A DNA stretch of 28,627 bases from an uncultured Bacteroidales bacterium (GCA_937891905.1 CALATT010000096.1:1-28627); one strand, 5' to 3'. Positions 1 to 7,252 are shown, numbered from the stretch's first letter. Numbers and translations: made by a program. Notes: generated from the letters alone by a model not told the origin.

Positions 1-51
1 GGGACCTCATGATTATGAATCATGCGCTCTAACCAGCTGAGCTATCCCGCC
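1..51 (-). tRNA. tRNA-Met (CAU), 3' part cut by the window edge
   Basis: Read on the minus strand, the gene starts with the acceptor strand GGCGGGA, then U8-A9, a D arm closed by GCTC/GAGC, and an anticodon arm with stem CATGA/TCATG around loop TTCATAA, giving anticodon CAT. The T arm and 3' acceptor strand lie beyond position 1. The anticodon stem lacks the three consecutive G-C pairs of initiator tRNA and resembles elongator tRNA-Met. A tRNA-Ile whose CAT anticodon is modified to lysidine cannot be fully excluded from this partial sequence. The gene has its own promoter (81-112) and lies downstream of metG on the same strand. Confidence 0.93.
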
Positions 52-55
52 ATGC

Positions 56-76
56 CGCTTCTTTTAATCAAAAGCG
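56..76 (-). other. Hairpin in the 5' leader of the tRNA-Met precursor
   Basis: Arms CGCTT (56-60) and AAGCG (72-76) pair around an A/T-rich centre that can pair further (TTTT with AAAA). On the minus strand this lies between the predicted transcription start (about 77) and the mature tRNA 5' end (51), so it would be the first structure of the precursor and would be removed by RNase P. Its function is unknown. The tRNA-Glu precursor has a comparable hairpin at 14381-14396. Confidence 0.4.
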
Positions 77-80
77 ACTG

Positions 81-112
81 CAAAAGTACTGCTTTTTTCT
101 GATATACGCAAA
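81..112 (-). promoter_or_regulatory. Promoter of tRNA-Met
   Basis: On the minus strand: -33 TTTG (109-112), a 20-bp spacer beginning CGTATATC, and -7 TACTTTTG (81-88) followed by CA. This matches the Bacteroidetes primary-sigma consensus TTTG / TAnnTTTG. The 21 bp around the -33 element (100-120) are identical to those of the tRNA-Glu promoter. Confidence 0.8.
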
Positions 113-120
113 TATTTATG
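100..120. repeat. 21-bp block identical to 14422-14442 (tRNA promoter core)
   Basis: Positions 100-120 match positions 14422-14442 exactly, in the same orientation. Both copies cover the -33 element of a minus-strand tRNA promoter, with ATATTTGCGTATAT at the core. The flanking bases differ. This looks like a shared promoter element and not a mobile repeat. Confidence 0.75.
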
Positions 121-129
121 CATTTTTTT

Positions 130-151
130 GCAAAAAACAGTACTTTTTTGC
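130..151 (-). terminator. A/T-rich hairpin after metG (possible terminator)
   Basis: Arms GCAAAAAA (130-137) and TTTTTTGC (144-151) surround a six-base loop, starting four bases past the metG stop codon on the minus strand. It would fold at the end of metG mRNA, but the stem has little G/C. The block also resembles, in inverted orientation, 80-98, which contains the tRNA-Met -7 element, so a larger stem with a roughly 30-base loop is possible. A role as terminator is inference. Confidence 0.35.
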
Positions 152-155
152 CTAT

Positions 156-2231
156 TTAGCCTACTTGACTGCCATTCTTGACGGCTGCAGTAACGGTTGT
201 TACCACTAATTTGCCATCGGCATCCACAGCCGAAAGTATCATGCCTTGACTCTCAATACCCATCATCTTACGAGGAGGGAAATTGGCAATAAAGAGCACT
301 TGCTTGCCTACCAATACGGATGGGTCTGGATAGGATTGTGCAATACCAGATAAGATAGTGCGTCCACCCATGCCGTCATCTAATTTGAATTGTAATAAGC
401 GATCAGACTTCTTCACATTCGTACACTCTAAGACGGTAGCTACACGAATATCTGTTTTATCAAACTCATCGATATTGGTGTTATCCTTGATGGGTGCAGG
501 ACGCCAGTTCTTGAGTGCTTCTTGTTTTTCTGCTTCTTCGTTCTCGGATTTGATACGCGCCAAACGGTCTAATTGTGCTTGGATAGTAGCGTCTTCAATC
601 TTCTCAAAGAGCAGACTCACTTCGCCTAATGGGTTACCTGCTGATAATAAGTCGATACGACCCAAATCTTCCCAACCGATTGAATTATCCATATTGAGCA
701 TTGCTTTGAGTTTCTCAGAAGAGAAAGGCAGGAATGGCTCAAAAGCGATAGCCAAGTTAGCTGCAATCTGCAATGCTACATGCAGTACGGTAGCAGTACG
801 CTCCATGTCTGTCTTTGCTAATTTCCATGGTTCGGTGTCAGCAAGGTATTTATTACCAATGCGGGCGAGGTTCATAGCTTCCTTTTGTGCATCACGGAAG
901 CGGAAGTTATTGAGTAATGACTCTAAGGTATTCTTCACATTCTTGAATTCCTCTATCGTCTCTTTATCATAGTCAGTCAGTTCGCCGCAAGCAGGTACTT
1001 GACCATCGAAATATTTCTTGGTTAGCACTAACGCACGATTGATAAAATTACCATAGATAGCTACTAACTCATTATTATTACGCGCTTGGAAATCAGCCCA
1101 AGTGAAGTCATTGTCTTTGGTTTCAGGTGCGTTAGCCGTCAATACATAGCGCAGCACATCTTGCTTACCTGGGAAATCCACCAAATACTCATTGAGCCAT
1201 ACAGCCCAGTTGCGTGAGGTGGAGATCTTATCACCCTCTAAGTTAAGGAACTCATTAGATGGCACATTGTCTGGCAGGTTGTAACCCAATGCCTTGAGCA
1301 TAGCGGGGAAAACAATACAATGGAAAACAATATTATCTTTCCCGATGAAATGGAGCATTCTTGTATCTTTTTGCTTCCACCATTTCTCCCAATTACCATA
1401 TTGCTCTGGCTGAGCATCACACAACTCTTTGGTATTGCTGATATATCCGATAGGTGCGTCAAACCACACATATAATACCTTGCCCTCTGCACCTTCTACA
1501 GGCACAGGAATACCCCAATCAAGGTCACGCGTCACGGCGCGAGGTTTGAGCCCTCCATCCAACCATGATTTGCATTGACCATATACATTCGGACGCCACT
1601 CTTTATGCTCTTGAAGTATCCATTGCTCCAACCATGCTTGGTATTGATCAAGAGGCAGATACCAGTGCTTGGTCTCTTTCTTTGCGAGCGCATTTCCCGT
1701 CTCTGCATTATAGGGGTTAATCAGTTCGTCTGGAGAAAGGGTGGCACCACATTTCTCGCATTGGTCTCCGTACGCGCCCAACGCGTGACAGCGCGGGCAC
1801 TCTCCTTTTATATTACGATCAGTGAGGAAATGCCCTGTTTCGGGATCGTAAAACTGCTCACTCGTTTCTTCAATAAATTGACCATTCTCGTACATCTTGC
1901 GGAAATAATCTGCAGCAAATGCATGATGAATGTCTGAAGTGGTGCGTGAATAGATGTCGTAACTGATGCCGAATTGCTCAAACGAATCCTTGATGAGCTG
2001 ATGGTAACGGTCCACTACTTGCTGAGTGGTAATACCCTCTTTACGAGCACGAATAGTGACAGGAACGCCATGCTCGTCACTTCCTCCAACGAAAAGAACT
2101 TCTTGCCCTTTCAAACGAAGATAACGAGCGTAAATGTCGGCAGGAACATACACTCCAGCAAGGTGCCCAATGTGGACTGGACCATTCGCATAAGGGAGTG
2201 CTGCGGTAATTAAAGTGCGATTAAATGCCAT
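156..2231 (-). CDS. metG: Methionyl-tRNA synthetase
   Basis: Charges tRNA-Met and initiator tRNA with methionine in the cytoplasm. The 691-residue protein opens with the class I Rossmann domain, including the HIGH motif (H20-I-G-H23). A zinc knuckle follows with CPRC (145-148) and CEKC (158-161). The second signature, KISTS (335-339), replaces KMSKS, a common variant in this phylum. The helical anticodon-binding domain comes next, and the last 110 or so residues form the C-terminal tRNA-binding OB domain (DIRVATVLECTNVKKSDRLL) found in dimeric MetG. Length is normal for a MetG with this appendix. The ATG at 2231 starts directly at the conserved N-terminus. Its promoter lies about 115 bp upstream, inside the start of the divergent barrel-protein gene, so its leader of about 110 nt runs through a palindrome. 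tRNA-Met lies 104 bp downstream. Confidence 0.98.
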   Translation of the reverse strand: MAFNRTLITAALPYANGPVHIGHLAGVYVPADIYARYLRLKGQEVLFVGGSDEHGVPVTIRARKEGITTQQVVDRYHQLIKDSFEQFGISYDIYSRTTSDIHHAFAADYFRKMYENGQFIEETSEQFYDPETGHFLTDRNIKGECPRCHALGAYGDQCEKCGATLSPDELINPYNAETGNALAKKETKHWYLPLDQYQAWLEQWILQEHKEWRPNVYGQCKSWLDGGLKPRAVTRDLDWGIPVPVEGAEGKVLYVWFDAPIGYISNTKELCDAQPEQYGNWEKWWKQKDTRMLHFIGKDNIVFHCIVFPAMLKALGYNLPDNVPSNEFLNLEGDKISTSRNWAVWLNEYLVDFPGKQDVLRYVLTANAPETKDNDFTWADFQARNNNELVAIYGNFINRALVLTKKYFDGQVPACGELTDYDKETIEEFKNVKNTLESLLNNFRFRDAQKEAMNLARIGNKYLADTEPWKLAKTDMERTATVLHVALQIAANLAIAFEPFLPFSSEKLKAMLNMDNSIGWEDLGRIDLLSAGNPLGEVSLLFEKIEDATIQAQLDRLARIKSENEEAEKQEALKNWRPAPIKDNTNIDEFDKTDIRVATVLECTNVKKSDRLLQFKLDDGMGGRTILSGIAQSYPDPSVLVGKQVLFIANFPPRKMMGIESQGMILSAVDADGKLVVTTVTAAVKNGSQVG

Positions 2232-2266
2232 ATTTTGTGTAAAATTTGTACAGAATGATAAAAAAA

Positions 2267-2298
2267 TTTGTTTATTTCAATATTTTTTTGTAATTTCG
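2267..2298 (+). promoter_or_regulatory. Promoter of the outer-membrane barrel gene
   Basis: TTTG (2267-2270), a 20-bp spacer, then TAATTTCG (2291-2298) followed by CA. The -7 element has one mismatch to TAnnTTTG. The predicted start near 2302 gives a leader of about 63 nt before the ATG at 2365. Confidence 0.6.
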
Positions 2299-2328
2299 CA
2301 GCCGATTATTGTACGATACATAAAAACC

Positions 2329-2342
2329 CGATTTCGAAATCG
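2329..2342. promoter_or_regulatory. Perfect 14-bp palindrome between two facing promoters
   Basis: CGATTTCGAAATCG is its own reverse complement. It lies just past the metG -7 element, at the predicted metG transcription start, and within the leader of the barrel-protein transcript. It could be an operator for a dimeric regulator or a hairpin at the very 5' end of the metG mRNA. No regulator is identified. Confidence 0.5.
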
Positions 2343-2346
2343 CCTG

Positions 2347-2378
2347 CAAAGGTACTACAAAAAAATGAAAAATACAAA
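2347..2378 (-). promoter_or_regulatory. Promoter of metG, overlapping the start of the barrel gene
   Basis: On the minus strand: TTTG (2375-2378), a 20-bp spacer, and TACCTTTG (2347-2354) followed by CA. The -33 element lies in codons 4-5 of the divergent gene starting at 2365. No better match lies nearer to metG. Confidence 0.75.
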
Positions 2379-3393
2379 TTATTCCGTGAAAAAACTGCAA
2401 ACATATTTTATTCTGCTCACTGCATTGTTAATTAGTGGCACAATAAATGCAAAGGTCAATAACTATATTGGCTTGTATGCTGATTTTGGTGAATGGACAC
2501 TTTTACCTACAGAGAGTAAATATGGTCCAAGTTTTGGTGTGGCAGGTGGCATGGGATTTATGTATGAATTACAGGCGGGTCCGAAGTATAAACCTACACG
2601 CTTCTTATTCAATGTAGGCGTCGGTGCAGATGCAGGAATGACGAGTTTTATGCAGAGCAGTAGTCAAAATGTAGTGTTGGCTAATCAAACAGACTTGGAT
2701 GGCGAGGCATTTGATTATGTATATCAATTGAGAGATCGTCAGGACCAATATAAGAATGTGGCGCTCAAAGTGCCTGTTATGTTTGGTTTGCACCACCAGA
2801 AATTCTATATGCTCGCAGGAGTGAAGTTAAACCTTAGTTTGTGGACCAAGACCAATTCGGTGGCAAACTTAACCACTTATGGCGAGTATGCAAGTTTTGA
2901 CCCATTTACAAATATGCCCGAATATCAGTTCTTTAATGATCTGCCTATTAGTGGAGGTGTGCGCACTAGTTTTAATTTCGGTGTGGATGCAAGTTTTGAG
3001 ATAGGTGGTCGTTTAGGTATGGTAAATGATGCAGTGGGTTTTGATGTGCCAAAGCGCAATATTGAATACCGCTTAGCTGCATTTGTGGACTATGGACTGT
3101 TAGACTTGCATGTACATGACAATCAGGCTGCTCTTATTGCGCCATCAGCATACAATAAGGGAGAGACTTATCCTATCTACAATACCACTTCTATGGTGGA
3201 TAATCTCGTGATGAACGATATTATGTCCACAGAGGGATTTGCTAAATCGGTCAATAACTTGATGATTGGATTGAAGTTCACTATCCTCTTCCAAATGCCT
3301 GAGCCAGGTCAGTGCGTGATATGCCGCGATGCATACACGGGTTTTGCCACCCCATCAAAGAGCAGGCATAGTGGTGTGAAGTACGAGGAATAA
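2365..3393 (+). CDS. Predicted outer-membrane beta-barrel protein
   Basis: The function is unknown. The 342-residue protein starts with a signal peptide: a basic N-terminus, a hydrophobic core (YFILLTALLISG) and probable cleavage after INA. The rest alternates polar and hydrophobic residues with many Gly and aromatic residues, as in 8- to 14-stranded barrels, for example GGMGFMYELQAGPKY, VGVGADAG and FNFGVDASFEIGGRLG. NLMIGLKFTILFQM would be the last strand. A polar tail of about 30 residues follows, with a CVIC pair, where barrels normally end on the last strand. The frame is open back to 2215, but the ATG at 2365 is preferred because it begins the signal peptide and lies after the promoter. 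The 3' end overlaps the convergent cdaA gene by 39 bp. A PorT-like or porin-like role is possible but not shown. Confidence 0.8.
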   Translation: MKNTNYSVKKLQTYFILLTALLISGTINAKVNNYIGLYADFGEWTLLPTESKYGPSFGVAGGMGFMYELQAGPKYKPTRFLFNVGVGADAGMTSFMQSSSQNVVLANQTDLDGEAFDYVYQLRDRQDQYKNVALKVPVMFGLHHQKFYMLAGVKLNLSLWTKTNSVANLTTYGEYASFDPFTNMPEYQFFNDLPISGGVRTSFNFGVDASFEIGGRLGMVNDAVGFDVPKRNIEYRLAAFVDYGLLDLHVHDNQAALIAPSAYNKGETYPIYNTTSMVDNLVMNDIMSTEGFAKSVNNLMIGLKFTILFQMPEPGQCVICRDAYTGFATPSKSRHSGVKYEE

Positions 3394-4128
3394 TTCGTCC
3401 TCCTCAATCTTGCGTATATTCCCATTCTCAGCGAAGGAAATATTTCCAGTCTCTTCGGATACAACGATACAGGTTGCGTCCGTCTTCTCTGTTAGTCCCA
3501 CTGCAGCACGGTGACGAAGTCCCATATGCTTAGGGATAGATGGATTCTTGCTGACGGGCAAGATACAAGCAGCTGCCACTATTTTCCCCTTTTCTAAAAT
3601 CATAGCTCCGTCGTGGAGAGGAGTATTCTTGAAGAAAATATTTTCTATCAAACGCGCAGAGATAGCTGCGTCTAAGCGCTCTCCTGTATCAATAATCTCC
3701 TTAAGATGAGAGTCTTTGGAAATAACAATTAATGCGCCAGTCTTCGTAGAAGATAAATGGCGGCATGCGCGGATGACCTCTGACATCTGTTGATTGGATT
3801 GAGCATCTTCTCCTTTTTTATTACGAAATATCTTCCATGAAGAGAAACGACCGCCAAGACGATTGAAAAACATGCGAATCTCTTCTTGGAAAATTACAAT
3901 CAAAGCGATGGCTCCTACAGAAATAACACGATCAAAGAGGGCACTGGTGAGCTCTAATTGGAAGACAAAACTCACTAAGAACCAAACAACGATGAAAGCC
4001 AAAACACCCCAGAATAGATTGGCCACTCCGCTCTTGCGCAGCAATCGATATGTTTCGTATAGAATAACAGCTACAAGTAGAATATCAATCAAATCTTTAA
4101 AACCAAATTCAAATGCAAGAGAGGACAT
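3355..4128 (-). CDS. cdaA: Diadenylate cyclase CdaA
   Basis: Makes cyclic di-AMP from two ATP; in other bacteria this messenger controls potassium transport, osmotic balance and wall integrity. The 257-residue protein has about three N-terminal membrane segments (roughly residues 12-28, 36-54 and 66-82), a linker helix, then the DisA_N (DAC) domain. The catalytic DGA motif is at 173-175 (LHDGAMIL) and RHR at 205-207 (GLRHRAAVGLTE). Size and architecture fit membrane-bound CdaA rather than DisA. It starts 18 bp after the folP stop codon and has no visible promoter, so it is probably co-transcribed with folP. Its last 39 bp overlap the barrel gene on the opposite strand. Confidence 0.95.
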   Translation of the reverse strand: MSSLAFEFGFKDLIDILLVAVILYETYRLLRKSGVANLFWGVLAFIVVWFLVSFVFQLELTSALFDRVISVGAIALIVIFQEEIRMFFNRLGGRFSSWKIFRNKKGEDAQSNQQMSEVIRACRHLSSTKTGALIVISKDSHLKEIIDTGERLDAAISARLIENIFFKNTPLHDGAMILEKGKIVAAACILPVSKNPSIPKHMGLRHRAAVGLTEKTDATCIVVSEETGNISFAENGNIRKIEEDELFLVLHTTMPAL

Positions 4129-4146
4129 AATTATATGTTTTTAAAA

Positions 4147-4875
4147 TTAATAGTAATGCGTAGTAATTAATGATTCAAATAAGGCAATCGTTTGCACCGT
4201 TTCTTTTACATCATGCGTGCGAAGAATAGTGGCGCCTTGTTGCAATGCATAAAATTGCGCCACTTGTGTGGCTGGCAAGCATTCTTCGGCAGTTATTCCT
4301 AAGGGTTTGTATAGCATTGATTTACGACTCACGCCAACAAGGATAGGACGATTGTATTGGCGAAGGGTATCCATGTGGCGCAAGCAATCATAGTCGTTCT
4401 CAACGCCACCAGTAAATCCTATTCCTGGGTCAAGAATTAAATCTATATCATCCATTGGGCACAAAGCGGGTAGGTCCAACTTACCTCTCAGAGTCCATAC
4501 ATAAGGAATGTGCCAATAACGCGCCACTTCCCACATAGCTTCTTCCCCACCTGAAATATCATTGATAATCATCGGTCCAAATTGCTCAAGAGCCATCTTG
4601 GCTATCTCGGGGCGAAATGTATCAAGCGATAATTGTGCCTCGGGAACTGCCTCGCGAAGTGTGGTGAGTGCATAGGATACACGCTCCCACTCGGTGGCTG
4701 TAGAAATCGCTGTGCTACCTGGACGAGTAGAGCAACCACCGATATCCAATATACTGGCACCATTTTGGAGCGAATCGAATGCCCATTGTGCGATATAATC
4801 CGCATTCAACAAACGCGATGTTGAATAGAAACTATCAGGCGTAATATTCCCTATTGCCATTACCTGTTTTTCCAT
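4147..4875 (-). CDS. folP: Dihydropteroate synthase
   Basis: Condenses 6-hydroxymethyl-dihydropterin diphosphate with p-aminobenzoate in folate synthesis and is the sulfonamide target. The TIM-barrel motifs occur in order: GNITPDSFYS near the N-terminus, DIGGCSTRPGS, LDTFRPE, INDISGG, DPGIGFTGG and GVSRKSML, then a final RTHDV. The 242-residue length is slightly short because the protein begins almost at the first pterin-binding strand. The frame extends to an ATG at 4902, but that codon lies inside the promoter. The ATG at 4875 is therefore preferred; it lies only four bases after the -7 element, so the mRNA should be leaderless or nearly so. The next internal Met (4860) is an alternative start. 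It heads the folP-cdaA unit. Confidence 0.93.
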   Translation of the reverse strand: MEKQVMAIGNITPDSFYSTSRLLNADYIAQWAFDSLQNGASILDIGGCSTRPGSTAISTATEWERVSYALTTLREAVPEAQLSLDTFRPEIAKMALEQFGPMIINDISGGEEAMWEVARYWHIPYVWTLRGKLDLPALCPMDDIDLILDPGIGFTGGVENDYDCLRHMDTLRQYNRPILVGVSRKSMLYKPLGITAEECLPATQVAQFYALQQGATILRTHDVKETVQTIALFESLITTHYY

Positions 4876-4879
4876 GCTG

Positions 4880-4911
4880 CAAAGGTACGATATTTTTTGC
4901 AAATACGCAAT
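4880..4911 (-). promoter_or_regulatory. Promoter of folP-cdaA, adjoining the start codon
   Basis: On the minus strand: ATTG (4908-4911), a 20-bp spacer beginning CGTATTTG, and TACCTTTG (4880-4887), then CAGC and the ATG at 4875. With the usual start point about four to five bases past the -7 element, transcription begins at or one base before the start codon. Confidence 0.75.
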
Positions 4912-5008
4912 ATTTGACTTTTTTATTCGTGATTTTTTTTGCCTAAATGGCGATTTTCTGGCTTTTTATGTAAAAAAAACACTTTTTTTTTTATTTTTCG
5001 CCGAAAAG

Positions 5009-5041
5009 TTTGGTGAATATGAGAAAAAATTTGTATCTTTG
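5009..5041 (+). promoter_or_regulatory. Promoter of the GldJ-like gene
   Basis: TTTG (5009-5012), a 21-bp spacer, and TATCTTTG (5034-5041) followed by CA. The predicted start near 5045 gives a leader of about 75 nt, which holds the weak complementary pair GCAC/GTGC but no recognised riboswitch. The rest of the 4912-5008 gap is A/T-rich with no gene seen. Confidence 0.7.
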
Positions 5042-5121
5042 CAAGCTGAATTGTGTATGCACTCGTATATGTGTGGGTGCGCGGTACAATAAATGAGTCA
5101 ATAATATATATCAAAAATAAT

Positions 5122-6723
5122 ATGAAAAGCGTTTTAAAGTATCTTTTGATCGTTTCGGTTATTATCGTAGCGGCTTCTTGTAACAATCGTGAGCTCAACA
5201 CACGCGTGAGTAACACCACTGGTTGGAATTATTTTGATGAGCGTACCACTAATTTCCAAGCTAATGAGGGCGTGGGAAATGTGAATCCTGTAGGTATGGT
5301 GCCTATTCAGGGTGGTACATTCGTAATTGGTGAGAAGGATGAGTTTGTCACAGCTCCTCGCAACAACGAGACACGCAGTCTTACCGTTAGCTCATTCTAT
5401 ATGGATAAGTATGAGGTTACTACTTTGAACTGGAATGAGTATCTTCATTGGTTAGAGTTTGTTTTCGGTGCAGTGGCTCCAGAATTGGTAGATCAAGCTC
5501 GCCCAGATCACACTGTATGGCGTGAGAACTTGGCATATAATGACCCATACGAGGATAACTATTTTGAGCACCCAGCCTTCTCCTTCTATCCTATCGTGGG
5601 TGTTACATGGGAGCAAGCAATGGCATATTGTCAATGGCGTACTGACCGTGTAAATGAGATGGCGCTCATTAATATCGGTGCAATCGTTATTCCTCCATTC
5701 GCTGATTTGCAGCCTACCGATGACGAGGGATACAAAGATGAATGGGAGCAAATGACTGGGTATGAGATGTATTCTTATGAGGAAGTTAGCCCAGAGGACC
5801 CAGAGCAAACAATCACTATGTATCGTCCAAGCTACGAGTGGATTCGCGATAAGTTTGTCTTCAATACAGAGAAGTATTTGATGGACGATTCATATGTGCC
5901 AGAATATGGTCGCAAGCCAATGTTAGATAGCTATGGCGTAGAGCGTAAAGTGAATATCGCTGATGGTGTATTTGTTACCGGTTATCGCTTGCCAACTGAG
6001 GCTGAGTGGGAGTTTGCTGCTTATGCTCCAGTAGCTGGTGAGGACGGATTGACAATAGAGGGTAAGGTTTATCCTTGGAGTGGATATCACCCACGCGATA
6101 TGTCAAAGAAGAATGTAGGTCAAATGCAGGCGAACTTCGTTCGTGGTCGTGGTGATATGATGGGTGTTAGTGGCGCGCTAAATGATCGTCGTGTGATCAC
6201 CAACCCAGTAGATGAATATGCACCAAACGACTTCGGTTTGTATAATATGGCAGGTAATGTCAACGAGTGGGTAATGGATGTATATCGTGAAACCACACAC
6301 CAAGAAACAAGCGAGTACAACTCATATCGTGGTAATGTGTATAGCCGTCCTGTATTGGATGAGAATGGTAAATTCGAGATGGACTCTGTGGGATGTATCA
6401 AGATTACATGGGGCAAAGAGGATGATAAGCGTGATGTATTGGATGGTGACTATGCTTCTTTGTTAGATACAGATTATCCATTGGATACAGCAGGTATGGA
6501 GAATCTTGAGTCACTCAAGTTTGACCCAACAGATATCTTGGCTCCACGCATCACTAAGAAAACCCGCGTGTACAAAGGTGGTTCTTGGGCAGATCGTATC
6601 TATTGGTTGAATCCATCTACACGCCGTTACTTAGACCAAGATAAGTGCTCTTCTAAGATTGGTTTCCGTTGCGCAATGTCTACATTGGGAGATCAAATAC
6701 CAGGCACTCCAGTAGAGCGTTAA
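5122..6723 (+). CDS. GldJ/GldK-like lipoprotein with FGE-sulfatase (SUMF1) fold
   Basis: The 533-residue protein starts with a lipoprotein signal peptide; the lipobox ends in VAAS-C20. A SUMF1-type domain follows: MVPIQGGTFVIGE near the start, FYMDKYEVTTLNWNEYLHWL, YRLPTEAEWEFAA, NMAGNVNEWVMDVYR, and the closing VYKGGSWADR and SKIGFRCAMS. Members of this family (GldJ, GldK/PorK) are lipoproteins of the type IX secretion and gliding machinery. The segment after DVYR, with a YRGNVYSRPVLDENGKFEMD-type insertion, reminds me more of GldJ than GldK. The stretch matching the catalytic Cys-Tyr-Arg-Tyr-Arg-Cys of formylglycine-generating enzyme reads WLNPST, so enzyme activity is unlikely. The frame extends to 5053, but the ATG at 5122 begins the signal peptide. 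gcvH follows after 43 bp. Confidence 0.85.
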   Translation: MKSVLKYLLIVSVIIVAASCNNRELNTRVSNTTGWNYFDERTTNFQANEGVGNVNPVGMVPIQGGTFVIGEKDEFVTAPRNNETRSLTVSSFYMDKYEVTTLNWNEYLHWLEFVFGAVAPELVDQARPDHTVWRENLAYNDPYEDNYFEHPAFSFYPIVGVTWEQAMAYCQWRTDRVNEMALINIGAIVIPPFADLQPTDDEGYKDEWEQMTGYEMYSYEEVSPEDPEQTITMYRPSYEWIRDKFVFNTEKYLMDDSYVPEYGRKPMLDSYGVERKVNIADGVFVTGYRLPTEAEWEFAAYAPVAGEDGLTIEGKVYPWSGYHPRDMSKKNVGQMQANFVRGRGDMMGVSGALNDRRVITNPVDEYAPNDFGLYNMAGNVNEWVMDVYRETTHQETSEYNSYRGNVYSRPVLDENGKFEMDSVGCIKITWGKEDDKRDVLDGDYASLLDTDYPLDTAGMENLESLKFDPTDILAPRITKKTRVYKGGSWADRIYWLNPSTRRYLDQDKCSSKIGFRCAMSTLGDQIPGTPVER

Positions 6724-6766
6724 TTGATATAGAATTAATAAACATATAATCTAAATTATATACATT

Positions 6767-7144
6767 ATGAATTTTCCTTCAGATATTCGTTATACCGCTG
6801 AGCACGAATGGATTCGTGTAGAGGGCGAAGAGGCGTATGTGGGTATCACAGATTACGCTCAATCAGAGTTAGGTGAAATAGTTTTCGTTGATGTGCCTAC
6901 TATCGGCGAAGAAGTAGCGCAAGGCGAGGTATTTGGTTCTATTGAAGCGGTGAAGACTGTGAGTGACCTTAATATCCCTGTTACAGGCGAAGTGCTTGCA
7001 ATTAATGAAGAGTTAGATGCACAGCCAGAGCTCGTAAATAACGACCCATATGGAGAGGGATGGATTATCAAGATTGCAGTAAAGGATATCGCAGAATTGG
7101 ATAACCTAATGGATGCTGAGGCTTATCAAGCCACAATCGGATAA
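6767..7144 (+). CDS. gcvH: Glycine cleavage system H protein
   Basis: Carries the aminomethyl group on a lipoyl arm between the P, T and L proteins of the glycine cleavage system. At 125 residues it has the standard length. The lipoylated lysine is K63 in GSIEAVKTVSDL, with the conserved N-terminal RYTAEHEWI and the C-terminal NDPYGEGWIIKI. It lies 43 bp after the GldJ-like gene with no clear promoter between, so read-through is likely. The A/T-rich 5' region is too short for a glycine riboswitch. The other gcv genes are not in the window. A terminator follows at 7168. Confidence 0.97.
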   Translation: MNFPSDIRYTAEHEWIRVEGEEAYVGITDYAQSELGEIVFVDVPTIGEEVAQGEVFGSIEAVKTVSDLNIPVTGEVLAINEELDAQPELVNNDPYGEGWIIKIAVKDIAELDNLMDAEAYQATIG

Positions 7145-7167
7145 TTTACGATCCTATCCTAGACAAT

Positions 7168-7202
7168 AGAGAGGGATTGCTCGAGGGCAATCTCTCTTTT
7201 TT
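7168..7202 (+). terminator. Rho-independent terminator after gcvH
   Basis: AGAGAG, a GG bulge and ATTGC pair with GCAATCTCTCT around a short loop, followed directly by a run of T. It begins 23 bases past the gcvH stop codon and fits termination of the GldJ-like/gcvH unit. Confidence 0.75.
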
Positions 7203-7252
7203 GTGCTTTAATTGACCATTTTTGTGTAAATAAAATACACAATTTATAAAAA

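Noticed and set aside
358..972. Long plus-strand open frame antisense to metG
   Set aside because: It is a shadow of metG: low-complexity Ser/Leu composition, no domain and no promoter. The same applies to frames antisense to the Nfn-like gene (7599-8120 and 8595-9095) and to most other overlapping frames.
2232..2346. T-box or other riboswitch in the metG leader
   Set aside because: No T-box sequence or specifier loop was seen, and T-boxes are not typical of this phylum. Only the 14-bp palindrome stands out.
2215..2364. N-terminal extension of the barrel protein
   Set aside because: The extra 50 residues would start inside metG and upstream of the promoter, and would place the signal peptide inside the protein.
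4876..4902. Upstream ATG for folP
   Set aside because: It lies within the promoter and adds nine residues with no counterpart in dihydropteroate synthases.
5053..5121. Upstream start for the GldJ-like gene
   Set aside because: It would bury the lipoprotein signal peptide behind 23 residues. The ATG at 5122 gives a normal lipobox at C20.
6724..6766. Glycine riboswitch before gcvH
   Set aside because: The gap is 43 bp, too short for the aptamer, and is plain A/T-rich sequence.
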